Shown: positions 54,707-62,973, numbered from the stretch's first letter. The stretch is DNA of 64,000 nucleotides from Methanosaeta sp. PtaB.Bin018 (GCA_002067755.1 MVQH01000088.1:1-64000), one strand, 5' to 3'. Made by a program: numbers and translations. Notes: generated by a model from the letters alone, not told the origin.

Positions 54707-54941
54707 CCTCGTAGAGCAGCTCGAGAGGGAGGCTGCAGACCTACGAGGAGGGCGAATGGGGGCGCAGGATCTCAAGAGAAGAGTGGCCAAGGCTTTGCAA
54801 GAGGCTGAATCAGAATCATTGGGATTTGAGATAATAGACCGCCTTGAGATGATGCTGATGGAGCTCACAGAGGCAGCGAGAGAGAACGTATGCACAAATA
54901 CGAAATGCCCGCATTACAACAAGAAGTGCAAAATGAGATAA
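54693..54941 (+). CDS. small helical protein with cysteine tail
   Basis: The 82-aa protein is mostly charged helix (LVEQLEREAADLRGGRMGAQ, LIEIIDRLEMMLMELTEAA-like) and ends CTNTKCPHYNKKCKMR. That tail has three Cys and a His that could bind metal. ATG 54693 overlaps the mmp12 stop; the longer ATG 54576 would run 130 nt inside mmp12 and is less likely. The family is not named, but the position suggests a methanogen-specific partner. Confidence 0.6.
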   Translation: MSWNDLVEQLEREAADLRGGRMGAQDLKRRVAKALQEAESESLGFEIIDRLEMMLMELTEAARENVCTNTKCPHYNKKCKMR

Positions 54942-54996
54942 TGGTAATCCCAGTCCCGGCCTTGCCAGGACTGGATGAATTAGATTATCATCAGGA

Positions 54997-55104
54997 TCAT
55001 CTTACGCCGGACCTGCTATCCGACCATTTGTTCAGCACCATTGGCAAAATAACCACAAGCGCGCCGAATATCACTATAGCGTATATCTGAGACATGATAT
55101 CCAT
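54997..55104 (-). CDS. very small single-helix membrane protein
   Basis: A 35-codon minus-strand frame reads MDIMSQIYAIVIFGALVVIL PMVLNKWSDSRSGVR: one membrane helix with a charged tail. A near-perfect Shine-Dalgarno (AGGAGGTGA) ends 6 nt before the ATG, strong evidence for translation. No family is recognised. The rest of 54942-55418 holds a TATA-like ATTTAAATAAAC (about 55345-55356) for the next small gene and otherwise AT-rich DNA. Confidence 0.6.
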   Translation of the reverse strand: MDIMSQIYAIVIFGALVVILPMVLNKWSDSRSGVR

Positions 55105-55418
55105 CTCTTTTCACCTCCTGGGAAATCGGGGCTGACTATCTCTGAGCGGCTTTGGCAGCAGATAATGATAAACCTTTTGCTGCACGATCTCCAAGCTTTA
55201 TGGTGAAATAGGTATAAGGATAAAAAGGTAATAAACAGAAAAGGAAAAATACTAAATGGATAATCTTCAATAAAGGTAAAAATGCTGGGATTTTCAGTCA
55301 TTTTACCAATTTTTGCTAGAATATATCATCAATAAGCAGAAAGATTTAAATAAACGGGATGGATCAGTAACGTCTCGTACCAAGCAAGAGAGGATTTCTG
55401 CGGTACAGGAGATGCTAA

Positions 55419-55568
55419 ATGTCAGATTTCACACAACATGGAGCTCCCAATGTGGGGCATGATGTCGCAGTCAAAGGCTCAATCACTTCTGAGGATGCAG
55501 GCTTTTACTTCCTCATCGTATCTGCGATAATATTCATGATCGCAGCCCTGACTGGGCACTTTGCATAG
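55419..55568 (+). CDS. small single-helix membrane protein
   Basis: This encodes 49 aa: a polar N-terminal half (SDFTQHGAPNVGHDVAVKGS) and one C-terminal membrane helix (FYFLIVSAIIFMIAALTGHF). AGGAG lies 6 nt upstream of ATG, and TTTAAATAA lies about 70 nt upstream, so promoter and ribosome site are both good. No family is recognised. It converges on the YkgJ-like gene. Confidence 0.62.
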   Translation: MSDFTQHGAPNVGHDVAVKGSITSEDAGFYFLIVSAIIFMIAALTGHFA

Positions 55569-55584
55569 ACATTTCAGTTTTGGT

Positions 55585-55617
55585 ATGAAAATGGTTCTCG
55601 CAAAGATCCATTTTCAT
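55585..55617. terminator. 10-bp perfect hairpin between convergent genes
   Basis: ATGAAAATGG (55585-55594) pairs perfectly with CCATTTTCAT (55608-55617) across a 13-nt loop. It lies between the end of the small membrane gene and the last codons of the YkgJ-like gene. Its place suits a bidirectional terminator or 3'-end stabiliser. Confidence 0.45.
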
Positions 55618-56276
55618 CCACATGGGTGACCTTGGGTCATGGCCGTTTTTTCTCTTTTCCCTGGAAAAGTCCTGTAGACCTTGGCGTCTGCCGATATTGC
55701 GCCCGAGGCTATCATGCTCTGCAATTGTGGATTTATATCCGATGCCCTTTGCATGAAAAGCTCAGAGACCAGCCTCTCAAGCTTGCGCCGATCTACGACA
55801 TCGCCTTTTCCAATCCCGGGACATGTGGGATTGTAGCTTATGTTTAGCAGAGCGTCTCCATTGGGCGCAGTCTCCTCATCTACCCTGAAGGGAAAGAGCC
55901 TGCATGCGATTGGTCGAACTGGATATATGGTGCAGCCATTTTCATAAAAGACGCAGGTAGTATCTGCCTTGCTCTTCATCACAGGAAGGTCTAGAATTAC
56001 CTTGCGGGCATCATCCTTGACTTTGACAGAGCACCCATCATAATCGTAGAGGGTGTCCACGAATTCGGCGGGCTCTTTGCCTGTCCTATTGGATATGGAG
56101 TTTATATCTTTTTTAGTGAGATAGATGAGATTTGACCTCTCGCAAAACTCCTTGAGCCTCTCCATTGGGATGAGCTCCTCGAAATCAAGAGGCCTGTTGT
56201 GGTGGCAGCATGAGCCACACCTTTGGCATTTGAACCTGACATTTTCGAATACAGCTTTTACAACAACGCGGGGCAA
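55614..56276 (-). CDS. YkgJ-type cysteine-cluster protein
   Basis: The roughly 220-aa protein has FKCQRCGSCCHHNRPLDFEE near its start, TCVFYENGCTIYPVRPIACR and LFPFRV in the middle, and a later NPTCPGIGKG. This is the Fe/Zn-chelating cysteine cluster of the COG0727 family. GGGTGA lies 5 nt before TTG 56276, which I prefer to GTG 56285. The gene begins right after the mtr terminator tract. The function is not established. Confidence 0.82.
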   Translation of the reverse strand: MPRVVVKAVFENVRFKCQRCGSCCHHNRPLDFEELIPMERLKEFCERSNLIYLTKKDINSISNRTGKEPAEFVDTLYDYDGCSVKVKDDARKVILDLPVMKSKADTTCVFYENGCTIYPVRPIACRLFPFRVDEETAPNGDALLNISYNPTCPGIGKGDVVDRRKLERLVSELFMQRASDINPQLQSMIASGAISADAKVYRTFPGKREKTAMTQGHPCG

Positions 56277-56286
56277 GAAATTCACC

Positions 56287-56312
56287 CTGAAAAAAAAGAA
56301 AGAAAAAGAGAA
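56287..56312 (-). terminator. T-rich terminator of the mtr operon
   Basis: Directly after the mtrH stop the minus strand reads CTTCTCTTTTTCTTTC followed by eight T's. Archaeal termination commonly uses such U-tracts without a hairpin. The downstream YkgJ-like start codon lies within about 10-20 nt of it, so some read-through or an own promoter is needed for that gene. Confidence 0.65.
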
Positions 56313-56318
56313 GGCGAC

Positions 56319-57254
56319 TTAAAGCGTCGTCTTCCTTGGATGCTTCTCTGCCAGAACCTGCAGTCCAAGCTCTTCTGCCGACTCTGCCTTCATGATATCG
56401 ATCATGGCAGCAGCAGGGAAGATCATGGGAGCATTTTCTATGGGCCCGTAGAGGTAGTAGTCAGCACCCACGATTCCGGCTACCAGGTTAGAGCCGATGT
56501 CGACTGGAGCGAACGCCTCCTTGTGCTGCTTCTTCCACTTCTTCATCCAGTCCCAGGCAGATGCACCGTTATGGAAGCCTCCGCCCACTGGCAGGCCAAG
56601 CTGGGCCTTGACTGCAATGCAGGCGCGATATGTCGCACCAGATCCGGCTCCAAGGGGCATTGCTGCAGTATCGATGAGTGGCCTGGTGATGCCGCACTCC
56701 TTGGCGTACTCCAGCATACCCTTCTTGGCGCCTCCTGCAGCCTTTGTCAGGATATCCATCTTGCCCTTGGTTCCCTTCTCCATGGCATTGAATGCGAGCA
56801 CGATAGCTGAATCAAGATCGCTCTCCTTGACGGCAGCCAGCTCCTCATCAGTGATGGAGGCATTGATGGAGTTGTGGATGGCCCTGTCGGCAACGCCGAT
56901 CTCAGTGGCGTACTTGACTCCAAAGGCCCGCACCTCTGGTGCAGAGGAGTCGATGAGGAATGGATAATCGGAGAGCCCCACGAACCAGTCGATCTCCTTG
57001 GCCATTGCCTCATTGCTCTCTGCGACTATCTGATTCATGCATGTGTTGCCCGTGACCTCGCTCATCTCTACCTGTGTGTTCCAGAGCCTCTCTGCAGCAG
57101 CCTTATCGAAGACTCCGTGCTCCGGATCCGAGACGATCTTGTGCCTGGCATAGAACATGGTGCCGATGCAGCATGTGGGGTACTCACCAGGCTGTCCCCC
57201 TATCTTGAATTTGCCGAAATCGAAGACTTCTTGCTTCCTATCAAATCTGAACAT
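56319..57254 (-). CDS. mtrH: tetrahydromethanopterin S-methyltransferase subunit H
   Basis: MtrH moves the methyl group between the pterin and the MtrA corrinoid. The 311-aa protein has MFRFDRKQEVFDFGKFKIGG, then LGAGSGATYRACIAVKAQLG, LPVGGGFHNGASAWDWMKKW and FPAAAMIDIMKAES. It is the last gene of the mtr operon and directly follows mtrG (0 nt gap). A soluble paralogue is at 16.9-17.8 kb. Confidence 0.97.
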   Translation of the reverse strand: MFRFDRKQEVFDFGKFKIGGQPGEYPTCCIGTMFYARHKIVSDPEHGVFDKAAAERLWNTQVEMSEVTGNTCMNQIVAESNEAMAKEIDWFVGLSDYPFLIDSSAPEVRAFGVKYATEIGVADRAIHNSINASITDEELAAVKESDLDSAIVLAFNAMEKGTKGKMDILTKAAGGAKKGMLEYAKECGITRPLIDTAAMPLGAGSGATYRACIAVKAQLGLPVGGGFHNGASAWDWMKKWKKQHKEAFAPVDIGSNLVAGIVGADYYLYGPIENAPMIFPAAAMIDIMKAESAEELGLQVLAEKHPRKTTL

Positions 57255-57500
57255 CTAAATCACCCTCACCCAATTGCCTGCGTATACGAACAGTATGTAT
57301 GCCAATACCAAGATCAACCCCGCGCAGATACCATAGGCTGCGCCCAGATCCCTGCCGATGGACTTGCCGGCCCTCATGTACTTCTCAGAGGAGTAGAACT
57401 CCACCTTCTCCTCGATCCTTTCCAGCCTTGCCATTATATCTCTGAGTTGATCAGGGTCGACCACGGCAACTGGTACTATCGGTTTCGTGTCTTCTGCCAT
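57255..57500 (-). CDS. mtrG: tetrahydromethanopterin S-methyltransferase subunit G
   Basis: The 81-aa subunit has an N-terminal soluble helix (DPDQLRDIMARLERIEEKVE) and a C-terminal membrane helix (AAYGICAGLILVLAYILFVY). This one-helix plan is that of MtrG. It lies between mtrF and mtrH with spacing of 0-3 nt. Confidence 0.95.
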   Translation of the reverse strand: MAEDTKPIVPVAVVDPDQLRDIMARLERIEEKVEFYSSEKYMRAGKSIGRDLGAAYGICAGLILVLAYILFVYAGNWVRVI

Positions 57501-57503
57501 AGT

Positions 57504-57731
57504 TTACAGCCCCCCCATGAAGGCGAATGGCCCGAGCATCATAACGACGGCAAGGACAAAGCCAATCGCAAATCCTATGGAGACAGTCGCCAGAACACCG
57601 GAACTCAGCTTGGTCTCTCTGGCCAGGAGCTGCCCCCTGTACCTGACGCTCTCGACGATGGCATCTATCATAGGCATATTGGGTTCCACAACGGTTGGAA
57701 TTCCCTGACCGTACTCTATCTCTTCAGCCAT
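57504..57731 (-). CDS. mtrF: tetrahydromethanopterin S-methyltransferase subunit F
   Basis: The 75-aa subunit has PNMPMIDAIVESVRYRGQLL and then one membrane helix (VLATVSIGFAIGFVLAVVMM). It resembles the C-terminal anchor region of MtrA, as usual for MtrF. It is 2 nt after mtrA. Confidence 0.95.
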   Translation of the reverse strand: MAEEIEYGQGIPTVVEPNMPMIDAIVESVRYRGQLLARETKLSSGVLATVSIGFAIGFVLAVVMMLGPFAFMGGL

Positions 57732-57733
57732 TT

Positions 57734-58465
57734 TTACCTCCCTCCTGCCACCCTCAGAATTATTCCGAAGAGGATGAGGACCATGGTCATGCCAAGAGCG
57801 ATGCCCTCGATCTTGCCAACATAGATGCCAGCCTGCAGCTTGTTGAGAAGACCAGCGTTGATCACATTGGCCTCTATGCCGCGCATCCTCGACCTTACCT
57901 CAACCATCTCCGCGGCCATGGGCTTCAGCCCACCTGCCTCTTCTTCTGCCCCGCCCTCTTTGATCTCGATGGTCATGGGCTCAACATCAAGGGCGCCTGG
58001 GTCCTTGGAGACCAGCTCCTTGATCTTTGCGGTGATGGCTCCCATGTCCTCGGTGTTTATCATCATGACAGCCTGCACCTGGCTTCTCCACCGCTCAATT
58101 GCCTCGGGAGTCAGGTTCTGGATGAAGGGGATTGCACCCTTGGCTCCAATGATCCTTCCTTCCTTGTCAATTCCGTTTTGCGTAAAAGCCTCGACTGCCT
58201 GTCCGGTGATATGTCCCTTGACCTCCATTCCCGTTATCAGTACGAATCTGATGTTGGGGTTGGAGATGACATTTGCAACCATCTTCTCAATGCCGATGTT
58301 CTCAGTCTTGCATGGTCCCGCTAAAGCTGCGCCCGCCTTGATCAGATCGGCATTGTGAAGGTGAGATCCGCAGGTGCAGACCGCTACAGGGCTCTCGGGA
58401 TTTCCGACCTCGTACTCGCCGGTAATCGTTGGCCAGGGCTCTGATGGCTTCTTTTTGAGCACCAT
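57734..58465 (-). CDS. mtrA: tetrahydromethanopterin S-methyltransferase subunit A (corrinoid)
   Basis: MtrA carries the cobamide whose methylation and demethylation drive sodium transport. The 243-aa protein has GNPESPVAVCTCGSHLHNAD, GPCKTENIGIEKMVANVISN, the cobalt-ligand region MEVKGHITGQ and [20 protein letters not shown]. An acidic linker follows, then a C-terminal membrane helix (GIALGMTMVLILFGIILRVA). This anchor is missing in the paralogue at 17.8 kb. Confidence 0.97.
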   Translation of the reverse strand: MVLKKKPSEPWPTITGEYEVGNPESPVAVCTCGSHLHNADLIKAGAALAGPCKTENIGIEKMVANVISNPNIRFVLITGMEVKGHITGQAVEAFTQNGIDKEGRIIGAKGAIPFIQNLTPEAIERWRSQVQAVMMINTEDMGAITAKIKELVSKDPGALDVEPMTIEIKEGGAEEEAGGLKPMAAEMVEVRSRMRGIEANVINAGLLNKLQAGIYVGKIEGIALGMTMVLILFGIILRVAGGR

Positions 58466-58468
58466 TCC

Positions 58469-58822
58469 TCAAGCACCTCCGCCAAGTGCCTTTCTGACGA
58501 TCCCCATCGTTGCCGGGTCGTTAAATGCCATTACCAGCAGTATTACGAATGACAGCACGAGACCGATGATGAAGCCCATCCATATGTTGGTGTACAGGCC
58601 TGCGATGTATGAGGCCTTTCCGCGGTTGGCGTACGACGAGAGAAGCTCGTTGTCCGGCACAAGCTGGTTCATCAGGTCATCAGCTATCTTGTCAAGCTTT
58701 TCTACCCTTTCATAAACAGGGTCAAAAGTGTACAGAACCACGTCCGGCCTCTGCTCCGATACCACTCCTTTCATAGGGTCGAAGATCAGGCCCAGTTCTG
58801 GTGAAACTCTAACAAATCCCAT
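58469..58822 (-). CDS. mtrB: tetrahydromethanopterin S-methyltransferase subunit B
   Basis: The 117-aa subunit has an N-terminal soluble part (VRVSPELGLIFDPMKGVVSE; DPVYERVEKLDKIADDLMNQ) and one C-terminal membrane helix (WMGFIIGLVLSFVILLVMAF). This is the normal MtrB plan. It lies between mtrC and mtrA. Confidence 0.95.
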   Translation of the reverse strand: MGFVRVSPELGLIFDPMKGVVSEQRPDVVLYTFDPVYERVEKLDKIADDLMNQLVPDNELLSSYANRGKASYIAGLYTNIWMGFIIGLVLSFVILLVMAFNDPATMGIVRKALGGGA

Positions 58823-58834
58823 TTCCAGACCTCC

Positions 58835-59662
58835 TCACTGCACCGTTGGCGGCAGAAGTCCTGTTCCGACCACCGCTGCTGCATCTCTCTTGACCAGCTT
58901 GTAGTACATCTTGAAGAAGTAGAACCACAAGGCAAAGCCGATGACAAGCTGCAGTAGTCCCGCAGCCAGCCCTTGAGTCAATATAGCCGCAATTCCAGTA
59001 GCGATCATCGCAATTCCACTAACCATGATCGCATTTACTAGGGTCCTGTCCTGCTTCTCATCTGGGCCTAAATTGGCGTTGAAGGGATGCAGAATGGCAA
59101 GGCCTCCGGCAATGAAGATTATGGCTATGTAGCCAGTCATTAGGACGTTCTTCACAATGTCGAAATACCCCAGATTACCGGATACTGCAAAGCTCCAGCC
59201 CAATATAGCCATCGCACCCGCCATTGAGAGGTCTGCGTTGCCCTCCTCCATGACTGGGATGTTGAACTTGATGACTTTATTGGCGAGAACTCCAATGATG
59301 TAACCGAAAACCCCAGCATACACAAGGGTTATGATTGGTCCAAGCAGTCCGAAGCCCAGGGTTTCAGCAACAGACAGTCCAAACATGACTGCGATGATGC
59401 CCATGCCCAAGGCCAGCATGCCGATCGACGGAACTCCTGTTCCTATGCCGTAAGCGCATATCCTCCGAACGGAATTGGCTCCCATTACTACGGCAAAGAT
59501 GGCGGCCACGGCTCCTACGAATGAGAACACATTGGTGTTCAGCGCCATGTTGAGGATGGCACCCAAGTATATTCCAACCACAGACCCGACAAGGCCGTAC
59601 ATCCTGATCTTCTTCGGGTCAAATGCAGACGGCGCTCCGCCTGCTCCTCCACCTACTGTCAT
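58835..59662 (-). CDS. mtrC: tetrahydromethanopterin S-methyltransferase subunit C
   Basis: This is a 275-aa polytopic membrane subunit with about six to eight helices, e.g. IAAIFAVVMGANSVRRICAY-like and GMLALGMGIIAVMFGLSVAE. Together with MtrD and MtrE it forms the sodium-translocating membrane part. The N-terminus is Gly-rich (TVGGGAGGAPSAFDPKK). It is 3 nt after mtrD. Confidence 0.95.
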   Translation of the reverse strand: MTVGGGAGGAPSAFDPKKIRMYGLVGSVVGIYLGAILNMALNTNVFSFVGAVAAIFAVVMGANSVRRICAYGIGTGVPSIGMLALGMGIIAVMFGLSVAETLGFGLLGPIITLVYAGVFGYIIGVLANKVIKFNIPVMEEGNADLSMAGAMAILGWSFAVSGNLGYFDIVKNVLMTGYIAIIFIAGGLAILHPFNANLGPDEKQDRTLVNAIMVSGIAMIATGIAAILTQGLAAGLLQLVIGFALWFYFFKMYYKLVKRDAAAVVGTGLLPPTVQ

Positions 59663-59665
59663 TTC

Positions 59666-60355
59666 TTAGGCACCTCCTGTGATCAATACAGCTGCTAGTG
59701 CGAGCAAGATGCTTGCAATGGCACAGGCGCGGAATGCGAATGGCCACTTCTTGAACTTGGGATCATGAAATCCTTCTATTGTTCCCTGGATATTCCAGGA
59801 TGCAAGCACGGCGTTCACAAGGAATATGCCAATGGCAAACATGGCACTCAAAGCAGCATTGCCGTTGATCAGATAAAGCGGATAGTAGATCATGGCGCCA
59901 CCAAGGCCGCCCATCATGCCGCCGATGAGGCCGGAGACGAAGCAGATGGTGGGAATGCCCTGACCGACAGTTCCAGGAGCCACATATGGCGGCTGGGAGA
60001 AGCCGGTTATGGGATCGTAGTTGACCTTGGCCGAGGCGAAGGGCGCTCCAACTGCATATGCATAAATCCAGGATCCTGTGAGCATTGTGGAGCCGATCAT
60101 GATTCCTGCGCCCACAGCCCCCGAGGCCAGTATGAGCCACAGGTTGTCTGTGACTGACATCATGAGGCCTGCAGCCAGAAGGCCCGTCAAGCCTGATCCT
60201 GCTGCGAGCTGCACTGTGCCAGTGCCAATGCCAGTTGCCTGAGCCATGGCAGCAGGCGCTCCGCCCACGGGCACGAAGTGCACGCCAATGCCCACCAGGA
60301 GGCCGCCGACGAGGATCTCCAGGATGTAGACTATGGTATTGATATCAAAGTTCAT
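59666..60355 (-). CDS. mtrD: tetrahydromethanopterin S-methyltransferase subunit D
   Basis: This is a 229-aa membrane subunit with helices such as IVYILEILVGGLLVGIGVHF and a C-terminal ACAIASILLALAAVLITGGA. The loop KVNYDPITGFSQPPYVAPGT is typical of MtrD. It overlaps mtrE by 4 nt (ATGA). Confidence 0.95.
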   Translation of the reverse strand: MNFDINTIVYILEILVGGLLVGIGVHFVPVGGAPAAMAQATGIGTGTVQLAAGSGLTGLLAAGLMMSVTDNLWLILASGAVGAGIMIGSTMLTGSWIYAYAVGAPFASAKVNYDPITGFSQPPYVAPGTVGQGIPTICFVSGLIGGMMGGLGGAMIYYPLYLINGNAALSAMFAIGIFLVNAVLASWNIQGTIEGFHDPKFKKWPFAFRACAIASILLALAAVLITGGA

Positions 60356-61257
60356 GCTGCAATGTCCCCCTTGTACTCTGGATATGGTCCGTACTTTCTT
60401 CTGGCGGACTTCTCTATGTATAGATTATAGAAGACCTCAACGATGATAAAGAAGATTCCCATGGCAATGGCAAGAGACGCCTGAGTTACTGGATCAAAGA
60501 CAGTCGTCCTCCAGTTGTCCAGGAAGACCGTCAGGCCAAAGCCCATTCCAGTTGCAGGCCCGCCGAATTTGGTACAGAACCATGCATTGTCTATTGAGTT
60601 CCTCAAGCCTGCCTCTGCCTTCCGGACGATCTGGCCGGAGAGCATTGTATTCAGGCCGCAGCCGAACTGCCTATTCTGGAACTCGCGCTCGCCGCCATAG
60701 TGAATGTCGCCCACAGAAGAGCCGATGGCGCCCACTGCCAAACCCCAGATCAAGGCGATGATCGGCATCGGGAAGGGGTGATGGATAGGCAGCATATAAA
60801 CCATGATGTAAGAAATAGTTGCAATACAAAACGATGTTATCCAGGCATGCGCCATAATCGATGGTGTTGTGTACCTGACTATGTCCAGATAGACCCACTG
60901 GTTGAACCTCCTCTGGCTGGAGTTCCTGCCGAAGTAGGCGCTTATCGCAAAGACACCGTTGAACAGAGCGGCAACGGATGCGCCTGCCACGAGGGCAAAC
61001 AGTGCGGGCATCTGGAAGGCCGTGATAAGCGTATAGGCCACCATAGCTGCAGTGGCTGCCCACAGGGCATTGGCCGGGGGTTCTCCCGAGATGGCCTTAT
61101 TGTAGATCCTGTGGGGGTTGCCGACCTGGGCAGCCAGTTGAACCTGCGAGTTAGGATTGCTCTGAGATCCTACATCGGACTCGATATCCTCAGAAGCACC
61201 TGCTACCGTCGCAAGGGCTCCCATAGCAGCTATAAGCCCCATGCTAAATGCGTCCAT
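60352..61257 (-). CDS. mtrE: tetrahydromethanopterin S-methyltransferase subunit E
   Basis: This is a 301-aa membrane subunit, first in the mtr operon. It has SQSNPNSQVQLAAQVGNPHR and IYNKAISGEPPANALWAATA, and EREFQNRQFGCGLNTMLSGQ, typical of MtrE. A strong GGAGGAGG lies just upstream of ATG 61257, and a clear BRE/TATA promoter about 85-100 nt upstream. Confidence 0.96.
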   Translation of the reverse strand: MDAFSMGLIAAMGALATVAGASEDIESDVGSQSNPNSQVQLAAQVGNPHRIYNKAISGEPPANALWAATAAMVAYTLITAFQMPALFALVAGASVAALFNGVFAISAYFGRNSSQRRFNQWVYLDIVRYTTPSIMAHAWITSFCIATISYIMVYMLPIHHPFPMPIIALIWGLAVGAIGSSVGDIHYGGEREFQNRQFGCGLNTMLSGQIVRKAEAGLRNSIDNAWFCTKFGGPATGMGFGLTVFLDNWRTTVFDPVTQASLAIAMGIFFIIVEVFYNLYIEKSARRKYGPYPEYKGDIAA

Positions 61258-61342
61258 TTATTCCTCCTCCTTTTCATCTCACCAATTTCATAGTTTTTCG
61301 CGATAAAATTGGCTATGACGCTTATGGTATCGATTACCCAAA

Positions 61343-61361
61343 CTTATAAAGCTTTCGCGAT
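61343..61361 (-). promoter_or_regulatory. mtr operon promoter (BRE + TATA) with repeated TTTCGCGAT
   Basis: On the minus strand ATCGCGAAAG is followed at once by CTTTATAAG, a purine-rich BRE and TATA box. Transcription should start near 61320, giving a 5' leader of about 60 nt. The nonamer TTTCGCGAT (plus strand) occurs at 61353-61361 on the BRE and again at 61296-61304 in the leader, so it may be a regulator site as well. Confidence 0.65.
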
Positions 61362-61412
61362 CAGCCTGGCAGAAGCGAAATGATCTGCCACGGCTCGCAA
61401 AATTAGCGTATG

Positions 61413-61949
61413 CTACCAGGGCTCTCTCTTTGCACCGATGCGGTAGCCTATGATGTTGGTGACGCGGTGCAGGATAGGGGTTATTATCAATACTATTAAT
61501 ATGATCGTGAGGGTGAAGTTCTGCCAGAACCAGTGTGGCGCGAGCAGCATGGTGAGCAGCCAAGATCCTATGACGAAGTCGAGCTGGTCTATCACAAAGA
61601 GGGGCGCACCGCGCTTGAGGCCCAGCCGGCGCTTGAAGAACGCTGCGACTATGTCGCCTGCCATTGCGCCCAAGGAAAGGCCGACAAGCACATAGGCCTG
61701 CTCTGGGCCTGAGCCAAAAGAGGGCAGTCCTGCGTGCGGCGCGAGCAGGTTGAGCAGAAATCCTGCAATGATGCCACAGGCCGTGCCAGCAACCGTTCCC
61801 CGGAAGGTCTTGCCGTCACCAAGAGTGCGCCGACCATCCTGGAAGACCTGGCCCAGATCCAAGGGTGTGCCGCCGCCAAAGAGTGCTGCGCAGTTGTTTG
61901 GGATATAGGCGGGAAGCATCAGCCAAAAGGCAACGATCAGCGCATTCAT
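61413..61949 (-). CDS. carS: CDP-archaeol synthase
   Basis: CarS transfers CMP from CTP to unsaturated archaetidic acid before polar head groups are added. The 178-aa integral membrane protein has [20 protein letters not shown], then [20 protein letters not shown] and [25 protein letters not shown], all conserved. About four to five helices are seen. It lies upstream of the mtr promoter on the same strand, separated by about 155 nt from mtrE. Confidence 0.93.
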   Translation of the reverse strand: MNALIVAFWLMLPAYIPNNCAALFGGGTPLDLGQVFQDGRRTLGDGKTFRGTVAGTACGIIAGFLLNLLAPHAGLPSFGSGPEQAYVLVGLSLGAMAGDIVAAFFKRRLGLKRGAPLFVIDQLDFVIGSWLLTMLLAPHWFWQNFTLTIILIVLIITPILHRVTNIIGYRIGAKREPW

Positions 61950-62081
61950 TATTCTTCTCTGCCGTTTTATCGCATCATCTCAATATATCAAAGTATCTGA
62001 TGGAGGTGCTGTTCTTTTAGCTGGAGCGCAGGCCAAATGGATCGAAACAATTAAGTCCAACCTGCGACACCTATGGGGCGG

Positions 62082-62172
62082 GCGTCGATGGTCTAGTGGT
62101 TATGACTTGGGCCTTCCAAGCAGACTTATGCGGAGCAAGCCTACAACCCGGGTTCGAATCCCGGTCGACGCA
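62082..62172 (+). tRNA. tRNA-Gly (TCC) with a 19-nt intron
   Basis: The acceptor GCGTCGA pairs with TCGACGC, with discriminator A at 62172. The T-arm CCGGG-TTCGAAT-CCCGG is perfect. The anticodon stem TGGGC pairs with GCCTA. The loop reads C-T-TCC-A, then an insertion at 62119-62137, then A: an intron at the canonical 37/38 site. The mature tRNA is 72 nt. CCA is not encoded. Confidence 0.93.
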
Positions 62173-62253
62173 TTTCCTTAGAAGGCCACTCTTACGTTGA
62201 ATGCCGAATTATTTTCGCTACATTTATATCCTAGTTTTGACACGTGATAGGTT

Positions 62254-62973
62254 ATGAATCCAGGTGGGGAGATCTCCAACGCAAGAGGACTGCTGGCAGA
62301 GAAGATTGCTGGGGAGATCACCTTATCTCAGACTCCGGGCGAGACTTTGAAGAGGTGGCGGAGGAACTTCGGCATAACCCAGACAGAACTCTCCAATTAT
62401 CTTGGAATATCCCCCTCGGTGATATCCGATTATGAGAGCGGCAGGAGAAAGTCACCAGGCATAATGATCGTGAGCAAGATCATAGATGCCCTTCTCAGAA
62501 TAGATGAGAGTCGTGGCTGCAATATCCTGCGCGCTTACGAAGACATGTGGGGAGACATCTTTGGCCTTGAATCCATCTGCAGCGTATGTGAGTATCACGA
62601 TCCAATTCCCCTCGCCGAGATGGCCTCGAAGTTGGATGCCGAGGTGATCTTCGGAAGGACAGACATCACCATATGGGGTTACACAATAATCGATAGCATG
62701 AAAGCTATCGTTGAAATGCTTCCCGACCAGTTCCAGAAGATATACGGACGCAGCACAGCCAGGGCATTGATCTTTACTGGCATTCGGTCCGGCAAATCGC
62801 CGATGGTTGCAGTGCGCGTGAGCAACCTTAAGCCTGGAGCAGTGGTCTTGCAGGGGCTGACGCCTCTGGAGGTAGACCCGGTCGCGGTGAGGATCGCCGA
62901 GATCGAGAATATCCCTCTTTTAACGACACATTTTTCTGTCGATGAAGTCTCCAATGCTCTGAGCAAAGGGTGA
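62254..62973 (+). CDS. helix-turn-helix regulator next to the mevalonate pathway
   Basis: The 239-aa protein has an N-terminal Cro/C1-type HTH (LKRWRRNFGITQTELSNYLG, ISPSVISDYESGRRKSPGI). A long C-terminal domain with CSVCEYHDP and VSNLKPGAVVLQGLTPLEVD follows, as in COG1709 archaeal regulators. TATA-like TTTATATC lies about 25-30 nt before the ATG, so the mRNA is nearly leaderless. The HMG-CoA synthase start lies 6 nt after its stop, so the two are coupled; control of isoprenoid or thiolase genes is inferred. Confidence 0.83.
   Translation: MNPGGEISNARGLLAEKIAGEITLSQTPGETLKRWRRNFGITQTELSNYLGISPSVISDYESGRRKSPGIMIVSKIIDALLRIDESRGCNILRAYEDMWGDIFGLESICSVCEYHDPIPLAEMASKLDAEVIFGRTDITIWGYTIIDSMKAIVEMLPDQFQKIYGRSTARALIFTGIRSGKSPMVAVRVSNLKPGAVVLQGLTPLEVDPVAVRIAEIENIPLLTTHFSVDEVSNALSKG

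Noticed and set aside
54890-55090. Plus-strand 66-codon frame after the Cys-tailed protein
   Set aside because: It overlaps the preceding gene, has no ribosome site and unlike-protein composition; the opposite-strand 35-aa frame has a strong Shine-Dalgarno and a membrane helix.
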